The notes below the pieces were generated by a model. It worked only from the letters and a program-made list of their open reading frames with translations. It ran no database searches and was not told the origin of the DNA. Shown in pieces: positions 33,743 to 43,200 of a DNA stretch of 64,000 nt. Where the stretch lies: assembly GCA_965242775.1 (NCBI GenBank), contig CBDETI010000022.1, positions 186,001 to 250,000 of the forward strand, written 5' to 3'. A program made the position numbers and the translations under genes. Positions within the stretch are counted from its first letter, which is position 1. Each line of letters opens with the position of its first letter. The DNA comes from JAWPMT01 sp965242775 (lineage in GTDB: Bacteria > Bacteroidota > Bacteroidia > Cytophagales > Cyclobacteriaceae).

Positions 33743-34017
33743 CTTCTACCCTTGTCTTTTTTGGCAATATGACCTCTGAAGTTTCTGGTTGGCGAGAATT
33801 CGCCGAGTTTATGGCCTACCATGTTTTCGGTCACAAATACTGGGATGAATTTGTTTCCGTTGTGCACGGCAAATGTATGCCCTACGAAATCCGGGGAAAT
33901 CATGGAGCGTCGCGACCATGTTTTGATCACCGACTTCTTGCCTGACTCATTCATTGCGTCGATTTTCTTCTCCAGTCGAAAATCGATATAGGGTCCTTTT
34001 TTAAGTGATCTTCCCAT
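33739..34017 (-). CDS. rpsS: Ribosomal protein S19
   Basis: 92 residues, small-subunit head protein that pairs with S13. MGRSLKKGPYIDFRLEKKID, RRSMISPDFVGHTFAVHNGNKFIPVFVTENMVGHKLGEFSPTR and FRGHIAKKDKGRR are diagnostic. Overlaps rplV by 4 bases and rplB by 1. Confidence 0.99.
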   Translation of the reverse strand: MGRSLKKGPYIDFRLEKKIDAMNESGKKSVIKTWSRRSMISPDFVGHTFAVHNGNKFIPVFVTENMVGHKLGEFSPTRNFRGHIAKKDKGRR

Positions 34018-34838
34018 TATTTCCTTTTGCTAACAATCAATTTATCAGAGTACTTATTTGGTCGTCTGGTCTTCTTACCTTTTGTGTAAAGACCATTTCT
34101 TGACCTTGGATGACCTCCCGAGGAGCGGCCTTCGCCACCACCCATTGGGTGATCTACCGGGTTCATAGCGACACCTCTTACTCTCGGTCGTTTTCCGAGC
34201 CATCTGTTTCTACCGGCTTTACCTAACCGCACATTCATGTGATCCGTATTGGACACAGTTCCGATGGTAGCATTACAGGTAGTCAACACCATCCGCATCT
34301 CACCTGAAGGAAGCTTCAATGTGGCATATTTACCTTCACGGGCTACAATCTGTGCATAAGCACCCGCACTACGGGCCATAGCACCACCCTTGCCTGGCTT
34401 AAGCTCGATATTGTGAATGATCGTACCTAAAGGGATCTTAGACAATGGAAGCGAGTTACCCACTTCCGGAGCCGCTTGGGATCCTGAAAGGAGTTTTGCG
34501 CCTACAGTGAGTCCTTGAGGAGCGATGATGTAGCGCTTCTCACCATCTGCATAGTGCAGCAGGGCTATCCTTGCCGTCCGTCCTGGATCATACTCGATTG
34601 CATGCACAGTTGCCGGGATACCCTCTTTGTCTCTCTTGAAGTCAATGACTCTTAACTTCTTCTTATGACCTCCGCCAACATTGCGGACTGTCATTCTACC
34701 TTGATTGTTCCTACCCCCCTTGCTCTTGTGTGATTTAAGCAACGATTTCTCGGGTTTGTCTTTGGTGACATCATCAAAGACGGGAGCTATCCTAAATCGT
34801 TGGCCTGGCGTAGTAGGTTTAAGTTTCTTAACCGCCAT
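34017..34838 (-). CDS. rplB: Ribosomal protein L2
   Basis: 273 residues, near the peptidyl-transferase centre and needed for subunit joining. MAVKKLKPTTPGQRF at the start, GRNNQGRMTVRNVGGGHKK, and the C-terminal signature RGVAMNPVDHPMGGGEGRSSGGHPRSRNGLYTKGKKTR with the conserved histidine. Placed between rplW and rpsS. Confidence 0.99.
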   Translation of the reverse strand: MAVKKLKPTTPGQRFRIAPVFDDVTKDKPEKSLLKSHKSKGGRNNQGRMTVRNVGGGHKKKLRVIDFKRDKEGIPATVHAIEYDPGRTARIALLHYADGEKRYIIAPQGLTVGAKLLSGSQAAPEVGNSLPLSKIPLGTIIHNIELKPGKGGAMARSAGAYAQIVAREGKYATLKLPSGEMRMVLTTCNATIGTVSNTDHMNVRLGKAGRNRWLGKRPRVRGVAMNPVDHPMGGGEGRSSGGHPRSRNGLYTKGKKTRRPNKYSDKLIVSKRK

Positions 34839-34840
34839 TA

Positions 34841-35128
34841 TTATATTCCACTATAAAAATCTATAATATCACCATCGGCCACTTTCACAACGGCCTTCTT
34901 GAAGGTTTGAGTTCGACCCGAAATAACACCTGATTTGGTATATCTGGACTTACTTCTTCCAGGGTGAATCATTGTATTCACACTTTCGACGGTAACTCCG
35001 TAGGTCTTCTCTACTTCTTTCTTGATCTCTACTTTATTGGCACTCTTGGTAACAATAAAGCCGTACTTTCCCTGCTCGTTCATGGCAGAGAATTTCTCGG
35101 TTACTAAAGGTCTTACTAGGATTCCCAT
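34841..35128 (-). CDS. rplW: Ribosomal protein L23
   Basis: 95 residues, exit-tunnel protein and docking site for SRP and trigger factor. LVRPLVTEKFSAMNEQGKYGFIVTKSANKVEIKKEVEKTYGVTVESVNTM is typical, followed by a basic loop and KKAVVKVADGDIIDFYSG. One-base overlap with rplD. Confidence 0.99.
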   Translation of the reverse strand: MGILVRPLVTEKFSAMNEQGKYGFIVTKSANKVEIKKEVEKTYGVTVESVNTMIHPGRSKSRYTKSGVISGRTQTFKKAVVKVADGDIIDFYSGI

Positions 35129-35754
35129 TAGTTCAACCTATTTGATAATGTTTCCACTGAACTCTCGAAGAATATCACGCAATCAGCATGGATCAAGTCA
35201 TAGGTATTGACTTCATCGGTTGTGATCACTTTTGCATTTGGTATATTTCGTGAAGACAAGTAAAGATTGTCATTCTCAGAGCCCATGATGAACAGGGCCT
35301 TGTCAACGCTTAAAGACAAGCTGTCTAAAACAGCTACAAATGCTTTGGTTTGAGGTGTTTCAAAAGTGAAATCCTCAATTACCTTCACCTGGTTGTCTTT
35401 GATCTTCTGCGCGACAACTGACTTTCTAGCCAGTTTCTTCACTTTTTTATTGAGCTTGAAACCAAAATCTCTTGGCTTAGGGCCAAAGATTGTTCCACCA
35501 CCTCTAAAGATGGGGGACTTCAAGCTACCTGCCCGGGCTGTACCGGTACCTTTTTGCTTTTTGATTTTCTTGGTAGAGCCAGCAATCTCGTTTCGTTCCT
35601 TGGTTTTCGCGGTTCCTTGCCTTTGATTGGCGAGATACTGCTTTACATCAAGATAAACTGCGTGAGAATTAGGCTCAATACCGAAAATATCGTCATTGAA
35701 GGTTACCTCTCTACCAGTATCCTCTCCTTTGGAATTTATGACACTGATCTTCAT
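35128..35754 (-). CDS. rplD: Ribosomal protein L4
   Basis: 208 residues with the tunnel-reaching loop KIKKQKGTGTARAGSLKSPIFRGGGTIFGPKPRDF and the C-terminal Rossmann-like part. L4 represses the S10 operon in E. coli through the rpsJ leader. Here rpsJ is on another transcript, so that control cannot work the same way. One-base overlaps to rplC and rplW. Confidence 0.99.
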   Translation of the reverse strand: MKISVINSKGEDTGREVTFNDDIFGIEPNSHAVYLDVKQYLANQRQGTAKTKERNEIAGSTKKIKKQKGTGTARAGSLKSPIFRGGGTIFGPKPRDFGFKLNKKVKKLARKSVVAQKIKDNQVKVIEDFTFETPQTKAFVAVLDSLSLSVDKALFIMGSENDNLYLSSRNIPNAKVITTDEVNTYDLIHADCVIFFESSVETLSNRLN

Positions 35755-36386
35755 TATTTCTCGAGAATTACGTATGAATTTTTCGCCCCGGGAATAGATC
35801 CGCTGACCAAGATGAGATTCTTGTCAGAGTAGATCTTCATTACCTTCAGGTTCAATACTTTCACCCTGTTACCACCTGTCCTTCCGGCCATTTTAAGGCC
35901 TTTGAACACGCGTGATGGGAAAGAGCATGCTCCGATAGATCCGGGCGCTCTTAGTCTGTTGTGCTGTCCGTGAGTGCTTTGTCCCACGCCTCCAAAACCA
36001 TGTCTCTTTACGACACCTTGAAATCCTTTACCTTTCGATGTACCAACTGCGTCCAAAAAGTCGTTTTCCTGAAATACATCTTCGATGCTAATTTCTTTTC
36101 CTAAAACAACCTTGTCTTCAAATTCTTCCCTAAAGTCACGAAACTCGACCACCTTCTTCTTGGGACTCGTCTTCGCTTTTGCAAAGTGTCCTCTCAAGGA
36201 TTTCGGTGTATTCTTCTCTTTTCGTTCGCCATAGGCAAGCTGCACAGCTCGATATCCGTCAGTTTCCGGATTTTTAACTTGCGTAACGACACAGGGTCCT
36301 GCCTCAACGAGGGTACAGGCAACGCTTTTGCCATCCTCGTTATAGATGCTGGTCATTCCAATCTTTTTACCAATTAATCCAGGCAT
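35754..36386 (-). CDS. rplC: Ribosomal protein L3
   Basis: 210 residues, binds near the peptidyl-transferase centre and starts 50S assembly. MPGLIGKKIGMTSIYNEDGKSVACTLVEAGPC and the SKGKGFQGVVKRHGFGGVGQSTHGQHNRLRAPGSIGACSFPSRVFKGLKMAG signature are complete. It is the first gene of the long ribosomal transcription unit, behind a consensus promoter about 55 bases upstream. Confidence 0.99.
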   Translation of the reverse strand: MPGLIGKKIGMTSIYNEDGKSVACTLVEAGPCVVTQVKNPETDGYRAVQLAYGERKEKNTPKSLRGHFAKAKTSPKKKVVEFRDFREEFEDKVVLGKEISIEDVFQENDFLDAVGTSKGKGFQGVVKRHGFGGVGQSTHGQHNRLRAPGSIGACSFPSRVFKGLKMAGRTGGNRVKVLNLKVMKIYSDKNLILVSGSIPGAKNSYVILEK

Positions 36387-36440
36387 TCCTTAATTATTTA
36401 ATTAAAACCCCCTCTTTTCTACTTTTTTCGAAAAGGACTG

Positions 36441-36471
36441 CAAAGATAGCAATTATGCTTCATGAAGCAAA
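36441..36471 (-). promoter_or_regulatory. Promoter of the rplC-to-rplQ ribosomal cluster
   Basis: On the minus strand TTTG (36471-36468), a 19-base spacer and TATCTTTG (36448-36441): both elements match the Bacteroidota consensus exactly. The bases that follow are CAGTCCTTTTCG, shared with other translation operons here. Confidence 0.9.
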
Positions 36472-36490
36472 CCTTCCCTTTAACTTTCCA

Positions 36491-36524
36491 CATAAAAAAA
36501 GAACCAACGAAACATTGGTTCTTT
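36491..36524 (-). terminator. Rho-independent terminator between rpsJ and rplC
   Basis: On the minus strand AAAGAACCAA (36524-36515) pairs with TTGGTTCTTT (36507-36498) over a 7-base loop, followed by a T-run. It separates rpsJ from the rplC cluster. Confidence 0.88.
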
Positions 36525-36547
36525 CCTTTTATCTAAAATTTAAAATC

Positions 36548-36853
36548 TTATACCTTGATCTCTACGTCGACGCCACTAGGTAGCTCCAATTTCATCAACG
36601 CATCAACCGTCTTCGCACTGTTTGAATAGATATCAACTAGTCGCTTGTAAGTGCAAAGCTGGAATTGCTCGCGAGACTTTTTGTTCACGTGAGGTGATCT
36701 CAATACTGTGAACTTTTCCTTCTCTGTTGGCAAAGGAATAGGTCCGCTTACAACCGCGCCAGTGGTTTTGACGGCTCTGACAATCTTCTCGGAAGATTTA
36801 TCCACCAAGTTGTGATCGTAAGATTTAAGTTTAATTCGAATTTTCTGATTCAT
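36548..36853 (-). CDS. rpsJ: Ribosomal protein S10 / NusE
   Basis: 101 residues; also the NusE partner of NusB/NusG in antitermination. MNQKIRIKLKSYDHNLVDKSSEKIV, GPIPLPTEKEKFTVLRSPHVNKKSREQF and PSGVDVEIKV match the family. It is the last gene of the rpsL-rpsG-fusA unit (11 bases after fusA) and is followed by a terminator, so it is not the leader gene of the S10 cluster here. Confidence 0.99.
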   Translation of the reverse strand: MNQKIRIKLKSYDHNLVDKSSEKIVRAVKTTGAVVSGPIPLPTEKEKFTVLRSPHVNKKSREQFQLCTYKRLVDIYSNSAKTVDALMKLELPSGVDVEIKV

Positions 36854-36864
36854 GGCCTTCTAAT

Positions 36865-38973
36865 TTAGGCGGGTTGTCCTTTAACCTTAGTAATTACATC
36901 TTCCGCAATGTTTTGCGGTACTTGATCGTAGTGTGAGAACGTCAAAGAAGCAGTAGCTCTTCCTGAACTCATAGTTCTAAGATCAGTTACATATCCGAAT
37001 AGCTCGGAAAGCGGAACATCGGCTTTCACTACCTGGGACGTCCCTTTGGTATCCATCCCTTTCATGATACCTCTTCGCTTGTTCAAATCACCGGTAATAG
37101 AACCTGTATATTCGTCTGGAGTAACTACCTCCACACTCATCACTGGCTCCAGCAATACTGGTTTAGCCTTTTTACCTGCTTCTTTGAAGCCTAATCTGGC
37201 AGCTAGTTCGAACGAAAGCGAATCCGAATCCACATCGTGGAACGAACCATGGAACAGTCTCACCTTCATGTTGTCGATTGGATAACCTGCAAGAGGACCA
37301 TTCGACATAGCCTGCTCAAAACCTTTCTGAACAGCAGGAATAAATTCTCTTGGAATTACACCACCAACGATGTTGTTGACGAATTGCAACCCAGTTCCTT
37401 CGTGATCTTCATCTTTTGGTCCGATTTCGAAGACGATATCGGCAAACTTACCACGACCACCAGTCTGTTTCTTGTAGACTTCTTTGTGCTCAACAGTAGT
37501 TCGCAACGTTTCTTTGTAGGCCACCTGAGGTGCACCCTGGTTGATCTCTACCTTAAATTCTCTCTTCAGCCTGTCGATAATGATATCGAGGTGAAGTTCG
37601 CCCATTCCCTTCAGGATCGTCTGACCAGTATCATGGTCCGTTTCCACCTGCAATGTGGGATCTTCCTCAACCAACTTGGCAATCGCTATTCCAAGTTTGT
37701 CAACGTCGGCTTGTGCCTTTGGCTCAATGGCATATCCGATCACAGGATCGGGGAATACCATGGATTCTAGTACGATCTTTTTCTTCTCGTCACAAAGCGT
37801 ATCGCCAGTCTTAATGTCTTTGAATCCTACTACAGCCGCAATATCACCAGCGTGGAGCTGATCGATTTGATTTTGCTTGTTGGCATGCATTTGGAAGATC
37901 CGTGAAATCCGCTCTTTCTTACCAGTTCGGGTATTATATACATAGGAACCAGAATCCAACGTGCCAGAATAGGAACGAGTAAAGCAAAGTCTACCTACAA
38001 ATGGATCCGTGGCAATTTTGAATGCCAGGGCTGAAAAGGGCTCATCCGGAGAGGGCTTCCTGATAACTTTCTCTTCACTATCAGGATCTGTGCCTTCGAT
38101 ATTATCTCTATCAAGTGGTGAAGGCAGCAACTCCATGACATAATCCAATAGGGTCTGAACGCCTTTGTTTTTAAAGGCGGAACCGCAAAGCATTGGTACG
38201 AATGCCAAATCGATTGTAGCTGCTCTAAGGGCTGCTACGATCTCATCACGTGTGATGGAGTCCGGATCTTCGAAATATTTTTCTAACAGGTTTTCGTCGT
38301 ACTCGGCAACTGCTTCTACCAGTTTTCCGCGGTATTCTTCCACCTCTTCCTGCATATCTTCGGGGATATCAATTTCCTCGAAGGTCATACCCATATCTTC
38401 CTCGTTCCAGACTATGGCTTTGTTTTCAACCAAATCGACCACACCCCGGAAGTTCTCCTCTGCACCGATAGGCAGTTGCAATGGCACAGATTTGGTGCCA
38501 AGCATCTCCACTACCTGATTACATACATTCAAAAAGTCTGCACCAGCTCTGTCCATTTTATTGACAAAACCGATCCGAGCTACTTTATAGTTGTCTGCCA
38601 ATCTCCAGTTGGTCTCAGATTGTGGCTCTACTCCGTCAACGGCACTGAATAGAAACACAAGACCATCCAAAACACGAAGTGATCGATTCACCTCCACGGT
38701 GAAATCAACGTGACCTGGAGTATCGATAATATTGATGTGATATTCCTTGTCTTTGTAAGGCCAGAAAACAGTGGTAGCTGCTGAAGTAATGGTGATACCT
38801 CGCTCCTGCTCCTGCTCCATCCAGTCCATGGTTGCAGCACCGTCGTGGACTTCTCCAATTTTGTGACTTACGCCCGTGTAGTACAATACCCGCTCGGTGG
38901 TAGTTGTTTTACCGGCATCAATGTGGGCAGCGATACCTATATTTCTGGTATAGGTAAGATCTCTTTTCGCCAT
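36865..38973 (-). CDS. fusA: Elongation factor G
   Basis: 702 residues, GTPase that drives translocation and ribosome recycling. G1 AHIDAGKTTTTER, switch I EQERGITITSAATT, G3 DTPGHVDF, G4 NKMD, then domains II-V (GMGELHLDII in domain III and AARLGFKEAGKKAKPVLLEPVM in domain V). Length is normal for EF-G. Placed between rpsG and rpsJ. Confidence 0.99.
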   Translation of the reverse strand: MAKRDLTYTRNIGIAAHIDAGKTTTTERVLYYTGVSHKIGEVHDGAATMDWMEQEQERGITITSAATTVFWPYKDKEYHINIIDTPGHVDFTVEVNRSLRVLDGLVFLFSAVDGVEPQSETNWRLADNYKVARIGFVNKMDRAGADFLNVCNQVVEMLGTKSVPLQLPIGAEENFRGVVDLVENKAIVWNEEDMGMTFEEIDIPEDMQEEVEEYRGKLVEAVAEYDENLLEKYFEDPDSITRDEIVAALRAATIDLAFVPMLCGSAFKNKGVQTLLDYVMELLPSPLDRDNIEGTDPDSEEKVIRKPSPDEPFSALAFKIATDPFVGRLCFTRSYSGTLDSGSYVYNTRTGKKERISRIFQMHANKQNQIDQLHAGDIAAVVGFKDIKTGDTLCDEKKKIVLESMVFPDPVIGYAIEPKAQADVDKLGIAIAKLVEEDPTLQVETDHDTGQTILKGMGELHLDIIIDRLKREFKVEINQGAPQVAYKETLRTTVEHKEVYKKQTGGRGKFADIVFEIGPKDEDHEGTGLQFVNNIVGGVIPREFIPAVQKGFEQAMSNGPLAGYPIDNMKVRLFHGSFHDVDSDSLSFELAARLGFKEAGKKAKPVLLEPVMSVEVVTPDEYTGSITGDLNKRRGIMKGMDTKGTSQVVKADVPLSELFGYVTDLRTMSSGRATASLTFSHYDQVPQNIAEDVITKVKGQPA

Positions 38974-39002
38974 GAGTATTTCTTCCTGAGGATTATTTAA
39001 GG

Positions 39003-39470
39003 TTAGAATCTAAAATGTGAGAAGGCTTTGTTTGCCTCGGCCATTCTGTGGGTATCGTCTTTCTTTTTGATAGCCGCTCCTTCACCTTTTGAGGCTGCAA
39101 TTACTTCGGCTGCCAACCTTTCTTTCATCGTCTTTTCGCCACGTGTCCTTGCATACTGGATCATCCATTTGATCCCCAGGGCTATTTTTCTGTCAGGTCT
39201 TACTTCGATAGGCACCTGAAAAGTGGCCCCTCCGACCCTTCTACTCTTCACTTCGACCGCAGGCATGATATTATTCAATGCATTCTTCCAGGTCTCCACG
39301 CCGTTTTCGCCTGTCTTTTCTTCTACAATCTTGATTGCATCATAGAAAATACCATAGGCATTACTTTTCTTACCATCTACCATCAGGCTGTTGACAAATT
39401 TCGTCACCAGTGTATCACTGTAAATGGGATCAGGAAGAATGTATCGTTTCTTTGGTTTAGCTTTTCTCAT
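39003..39470 (-). CDS. rpsG: Ribosomal protein S7
   Basis: 155 residues, head assembly initiator and E-site protein. MRKAKPKKRYILPDPIYSDTLVTKFVNSLMVDGKKS at the start, SRRVGGATFQVPIEVRP in the middle, and KKKDDTHRMAEANKAFSHFRF at the end are typical. It follows rpsL after about 19 bases. Confidence 0.99.
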   Translation of the reverse strand: MRKAKPKKRYILPDPIYSDTLVTKFVNSLMVDGKKSNAYGIFYDAIKIVEEKTGENGVETWKNALNNIMPAVEVKSRRVGGATFQVPIEVRPDRKIALGIKWMIQYARTRGEKTMKERLAAEVIAASKGEGAAIKKKDDTHRMAEANKAFSHFRF

Positions 39471-39489
39471 TGTCGTCTATCGTAATAAG

Positions 39490-39870
39490 CTATTTTTTCT
39501 CTTTCGGCTTTTTAGCACCGTATTTAGACCTGCCCTGCAATCTGCCACTTACTCCTGCTGTGTCAAGGGCTCCCCTAACAATATGGTATCGAACACCCGG
39601 AAGGTCTTTAACCCTACCTCCTCGAATCAGCACAATAGAGTGCTCCTGAAGGTTGTGACCTTCACCGCCGATATAGGCGTTCACTTCCTTGCCGTTGGTC
39701 AATCTCACCCTTGCCACTTTTCTCATCGCCGAGTTTGGCTTCTTGGGAGTAGTGGTATACACCCTGGTGCAAACACCTCTCCTTTGAGGGCAGCTGTCCA
39801 AGGCTGGTGATTTCGACTTAGAAGTAAGCTTTTTCCTTCCCTTCCTTACTAATTGCTGAATAGTTGGCAT
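39490..39870 (-). CDS. rpsL: Ribosomal protein S12
   Basis: 126 residues, decoding-centre protein. MPTIQQLVRKGRKKL, CPQRRGVCTRVYTTTPKKPNSAMRKVARVRLTNG and GGRVKDLPGVRYHIVRGALDTAGV are complete. The lysines at the two classical streptomycin positions (in TPKKPN and RVKDLPG) are present, so no target-site resistance is indicated. First gene of its operon, with a promoter about 36 bases upstream. Confidence 0.99.
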   Translation of the reverse strand: MPTIQQLVRKGRKKLTSKSKSPALDSCPQRRGVCTRVYTTTPKKPNSAMRKVARVRLTNGKEVNAYIGGEGHNLQEHSIVLIRGGRVKDLPGVRYHIVRGALDTAGVSGRLQGRSKYGAKKPKEKK

Positions 39871-39905
39871 TATGCTTTTGTTCTATACCTAAAATTTTGG
39901 GAACG

Positions 39906-39936
39906 CAAAGATAGATATATTGTGATTTTATCCCAA
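39906..39936 (-). promoter_or_regulatory. Promoter of the rpsL-rpsG-fusA-rpsJ operon
   Basis: On the minus strand TTG (39936-39934), a 20-base spacer and TATCTTTG (39913-39906). It begins just past the stop of the DUF3467 gene. The bases after the box are CGTTCCCAAAATTTT, a looser version of the motif at the other translation promoters. Confidence 0.82.
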
Positions 39937-39950
39937 TAAATTTTTATCAA

Positions 39951-40277
39951 TTACGCTTCACCAATTGTTCCCCCAAAATTCATAGGGAACTTTGGCGCCT
40001 CTTCTACTTGCTTAATAGGGCCGAATGTGGCCTCATATTTATTTACATTTTCTTCGAGCGCTATCAGGAGCCGTTTAGCGTGTTCGGGAGTAATTACGAT
40101 TCGTGATTTCACCTTCGCTTTTTGTACCCCGGGCATCAAACGGATAAAGTCGACGACAAACTCGCTGCTGGAGTGGGCGATCATGGCCAAATTGGCGTAG
40201 ATGCCCTCAGCAGTTTCTTCTGAAAGCTCAACGTTTAGTTGATTCGGGTTCTTCGACTGTTTTTTCTCGTCTGACAT
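39951..40277 (-). CDS. DUF3467 family protein
   Basis: A 108-residue acidic protein matching DUF3467: LNVELSEETAEGIYANLAMIAHSSSEFVVDFIRLMPGVQKAKVKSRIVITPEHAKRLL, then ALEENVNKYEATFGPI. The function is unknown. It often follows rpoC in Bacteroidota, and here its ATG (40277) is 2 bases after the rpoC stop, so it is the last gene of the rpoBC transcript. GTG 40283 is an alternative start. Confidence 0.9.
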   Translation of the reverse strand: MSDEKKQSKNPNQLNVELSEETAEGIYANLAMIAHSSSEFVVDFIRLMPGVQKAKVKSRIVITPEHAKRLLIALEENVNKYEATFGPIKQVEEAPKFPMNFGGTIGEA

Positions 40278-40279
40278 GG

Positions 40280-43200
40280 TCACTCAGCTACGTATTCCTT
40301 GTTTTTCTCAAAATCCTCCCGCGAAGCTACCAACGTATCGTACTCTTCCTGAGAAGCCACGATGTACTTCTGGAACCTTCTTCGTCCGGTTCCAGCTGGG
40401 ATCAAGTGGCCTACAATCACATTTTCCTTCAAGCCCATCAGGTTATCGGACTTTCCTCGAATAGAAGCCTCGCTTAGAACTTTGGTTGTTTCCTGGAAGG
40501 AAGCTGCGGATATGAATGACTCAGTACCGAGAGACGCTTGGGTGATACCTTGCAAAGTAGGTTTTGAAACCGCTGCTTCAGCATTTCGTACTTCGACAAG
40601 TTTCAAATCTCTTCTTTTCAGATTAGAGTTTTCATCTCTCAATCTTCTGCTTGTTATGATCTGACCGGGTTTCAAGCTTTCAGAATCACCTGCTTCGACG
40701 ACTACTTTCTTATCAAGGATGTCATCGTTTTCCTCCATGAAAGCGAAACGATCAACTACTTGGTTAGTAAGGAAGTTGGTATCACCTGCATCGATGATGA
40801 TCACTTTCTGCATCATCTGTCGAACGATCACTTCTATGTGCTTATCATTGATTTTCACACCCTGAAGTCGATAGACTTCTTGGATCTCATTCACCAGGTA
40901 TTCCTGTACTGCTGTAGGTCCTTGGATTGCCAGGATATCAGCTGGAGTAATTGCCCCATCAGATAGTGGCTCGCCTGCCTTAATAAAGTCATTGTCCTGA
41001 ACCAGAATATGCTTCGAAAGAGATACAAGATATCTTTTCTTCACGCCATCCTTTGATTCAATGAATATCTCTCTGTTACCTCTTTTGATCCCTCCGTAAG
41101 TAACTACACCGTCAATTTCGGTGACTACTGCCGGATTTGAAGGGTTCCGTGCCTCGAAGAGTTCGGTAACTCTTGGAAGACCTCCGGTGATATCTCGAGA
41201 CTTTCCGGTCTTTCTAGGGATTTTCACCAGTACCTGGCCGGCTTTGATCTTATCTCCTTCATCTACAGCAAGGTGTGCACCAACCGGAATATTGTAGGAC
41301 TTGGAATTATCTTTTCCGGCCACAACAATGGCAGGGTTTTTTGTTTTGTCCTTGGTATCAATGATCACCTTCTCCCTGTGGCCCGTTTGCTCATCAGACT
41401 CCTCTTTGTAGGTAACTCCTTCGATAACAGCATCAAATTCGATCGTTCCATCAAATTCAGAGAGGATCACGGCATTATAAGGATCCCAGAAGCATAGCTC
41501 ATCATTCTTTTTGACCTTGGCCCCATCTTTGATCTTAAGGAAAGCTCCATAAGGAACGTGATTGCTGATCAGGGACTGCTTGCTCTTTGGATCCACAATT
41601 CTGATCTCTCCGGAACGACCCATTACAACGGTAATATCATTCCCCTCTTCATCGAGGGACTTGATTGTCCTAAGGTCCTCAAATTCCACAACCCCGTCGA
41701 ATTTAGCTCTGATACTTGCCTCAGTAGCAATGTTGGATGCAGTACCTCCAACGTGGAAAGTTCTCAACGTCAACTGCGTACCAGGTTCGCCAATGGATTG
41801 AGCCGCAATTACACCAACAGCTTCTCCATTGTGAGCCATGTTACCCGTTGCCAGGTTACGGCCGTAGCATTTCGCACAAACACCACGCTTGGTTTCACAA
41901 GTCAAAGCAGATCTTATTTCTACTTCTTCAATACTGGTGGTATCGATGTAGTTGGCAATTTCCTCGGTAAACTCGGCTCCTGATGCTATGACCAACTCTC
42001 CGGAAATAGGGTCGTAGATATCGTGTACAGAAACACGTCCGAGAATTCTCTCCGAAAGTGCCTCCACTACCTCTTCATTGTCCTTCAAGGCCGATACTAC
42101 CAAACCTCTGAGTGTACCACAATCGTCTTCATTTACCACAACATCTTGTGCCACATCAACAAGTCGACGAGTAAGGTATCCCGCATCCGCAGTTTTCAGT
42201 GCGGTATCGGCAAGACCTTTTCTAGCTCCGTGTGTGGAGATAAAGTACTCGATTACATCGAGACCTTCCTTGAAGTTCGAAAGGATCGGGTTTTCAATGA
42301 TTTCACCTACCGATCCCTGCAAGTTTTTCTGAGGTTTCGCCATCAGACCTCTCATTCCTCCGAGCTGCCTGATCTGTTCTCTTGATCCCCTTGCTCCGGA
42401 GTGCATCATCATATAAATGGAATTGAATCCCTGATGATCTTCCTCCAATTGCTGCATCAGAGTGGATGTAAGCTGGGTATTGGTTCTGGTCCAAATATCG
42501 ATAACCTGATTGTATCGCTCATTGTCCGTGATGAGACCCATAAGGTAGTTTTGCCATACTGACTCCACCTCTTCTTTCGCCTCGGCAACCAACTTTTCTT
42601 TGGCTTCGGGAATTTGGATATCACCCAAGCCCATTGAAAGACCGCCTTTATAAGCCATTTGGAAACCCAGGTGCTTGATATCATCCAGGAAGTGGGCAGT
42701 CCTTGCCATTCCTGAGATTTTGAATACCAAAGCGATGGTTTTCTGCAGTGTTTTCTTTGTCAATAGCTCATTGACATATCCTACTTCCTCGGGAATGTGC
42801 TGATTGAAAAGTACTCGCCCTGCCACGGTTTCAATCACCTGATCCTCAAGCTCTCCTTCCTGGTTACGTACTTTGACTCGTACTTTTATATAAGCGTGCT
42901 TAGAAACCTGGCCTTCATTGAGTGCGATAACTACTTCGTCAGCGCTATAGAAGGTCATTCCTTCACCCGCAACCGGGTGGTCTTTGGTGCTTCTTCTTCC
43001 TTTGGTCACATAATATAGACCCAATACCATATCCTGCGACGGTACTGCAATAGGTGCGCCATTGGCAGGATTAAGGATATTATGCGTCGAAAGCATCAAC
43101 AGAGACGCCTCAAGGATGGCCTCATGACCCAGCGGAACGTGCACCGCCATCTGGTCACCATCGAAATCCGCGTTGAATGCAGTACAAACCAGCGGGTGGA

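Noticed and set aside
39580..39760. Streptomycin-resistance changes in rpsL
   Set aside because: Both classical lysines (TPKKPN and RVKDLPG) are present.
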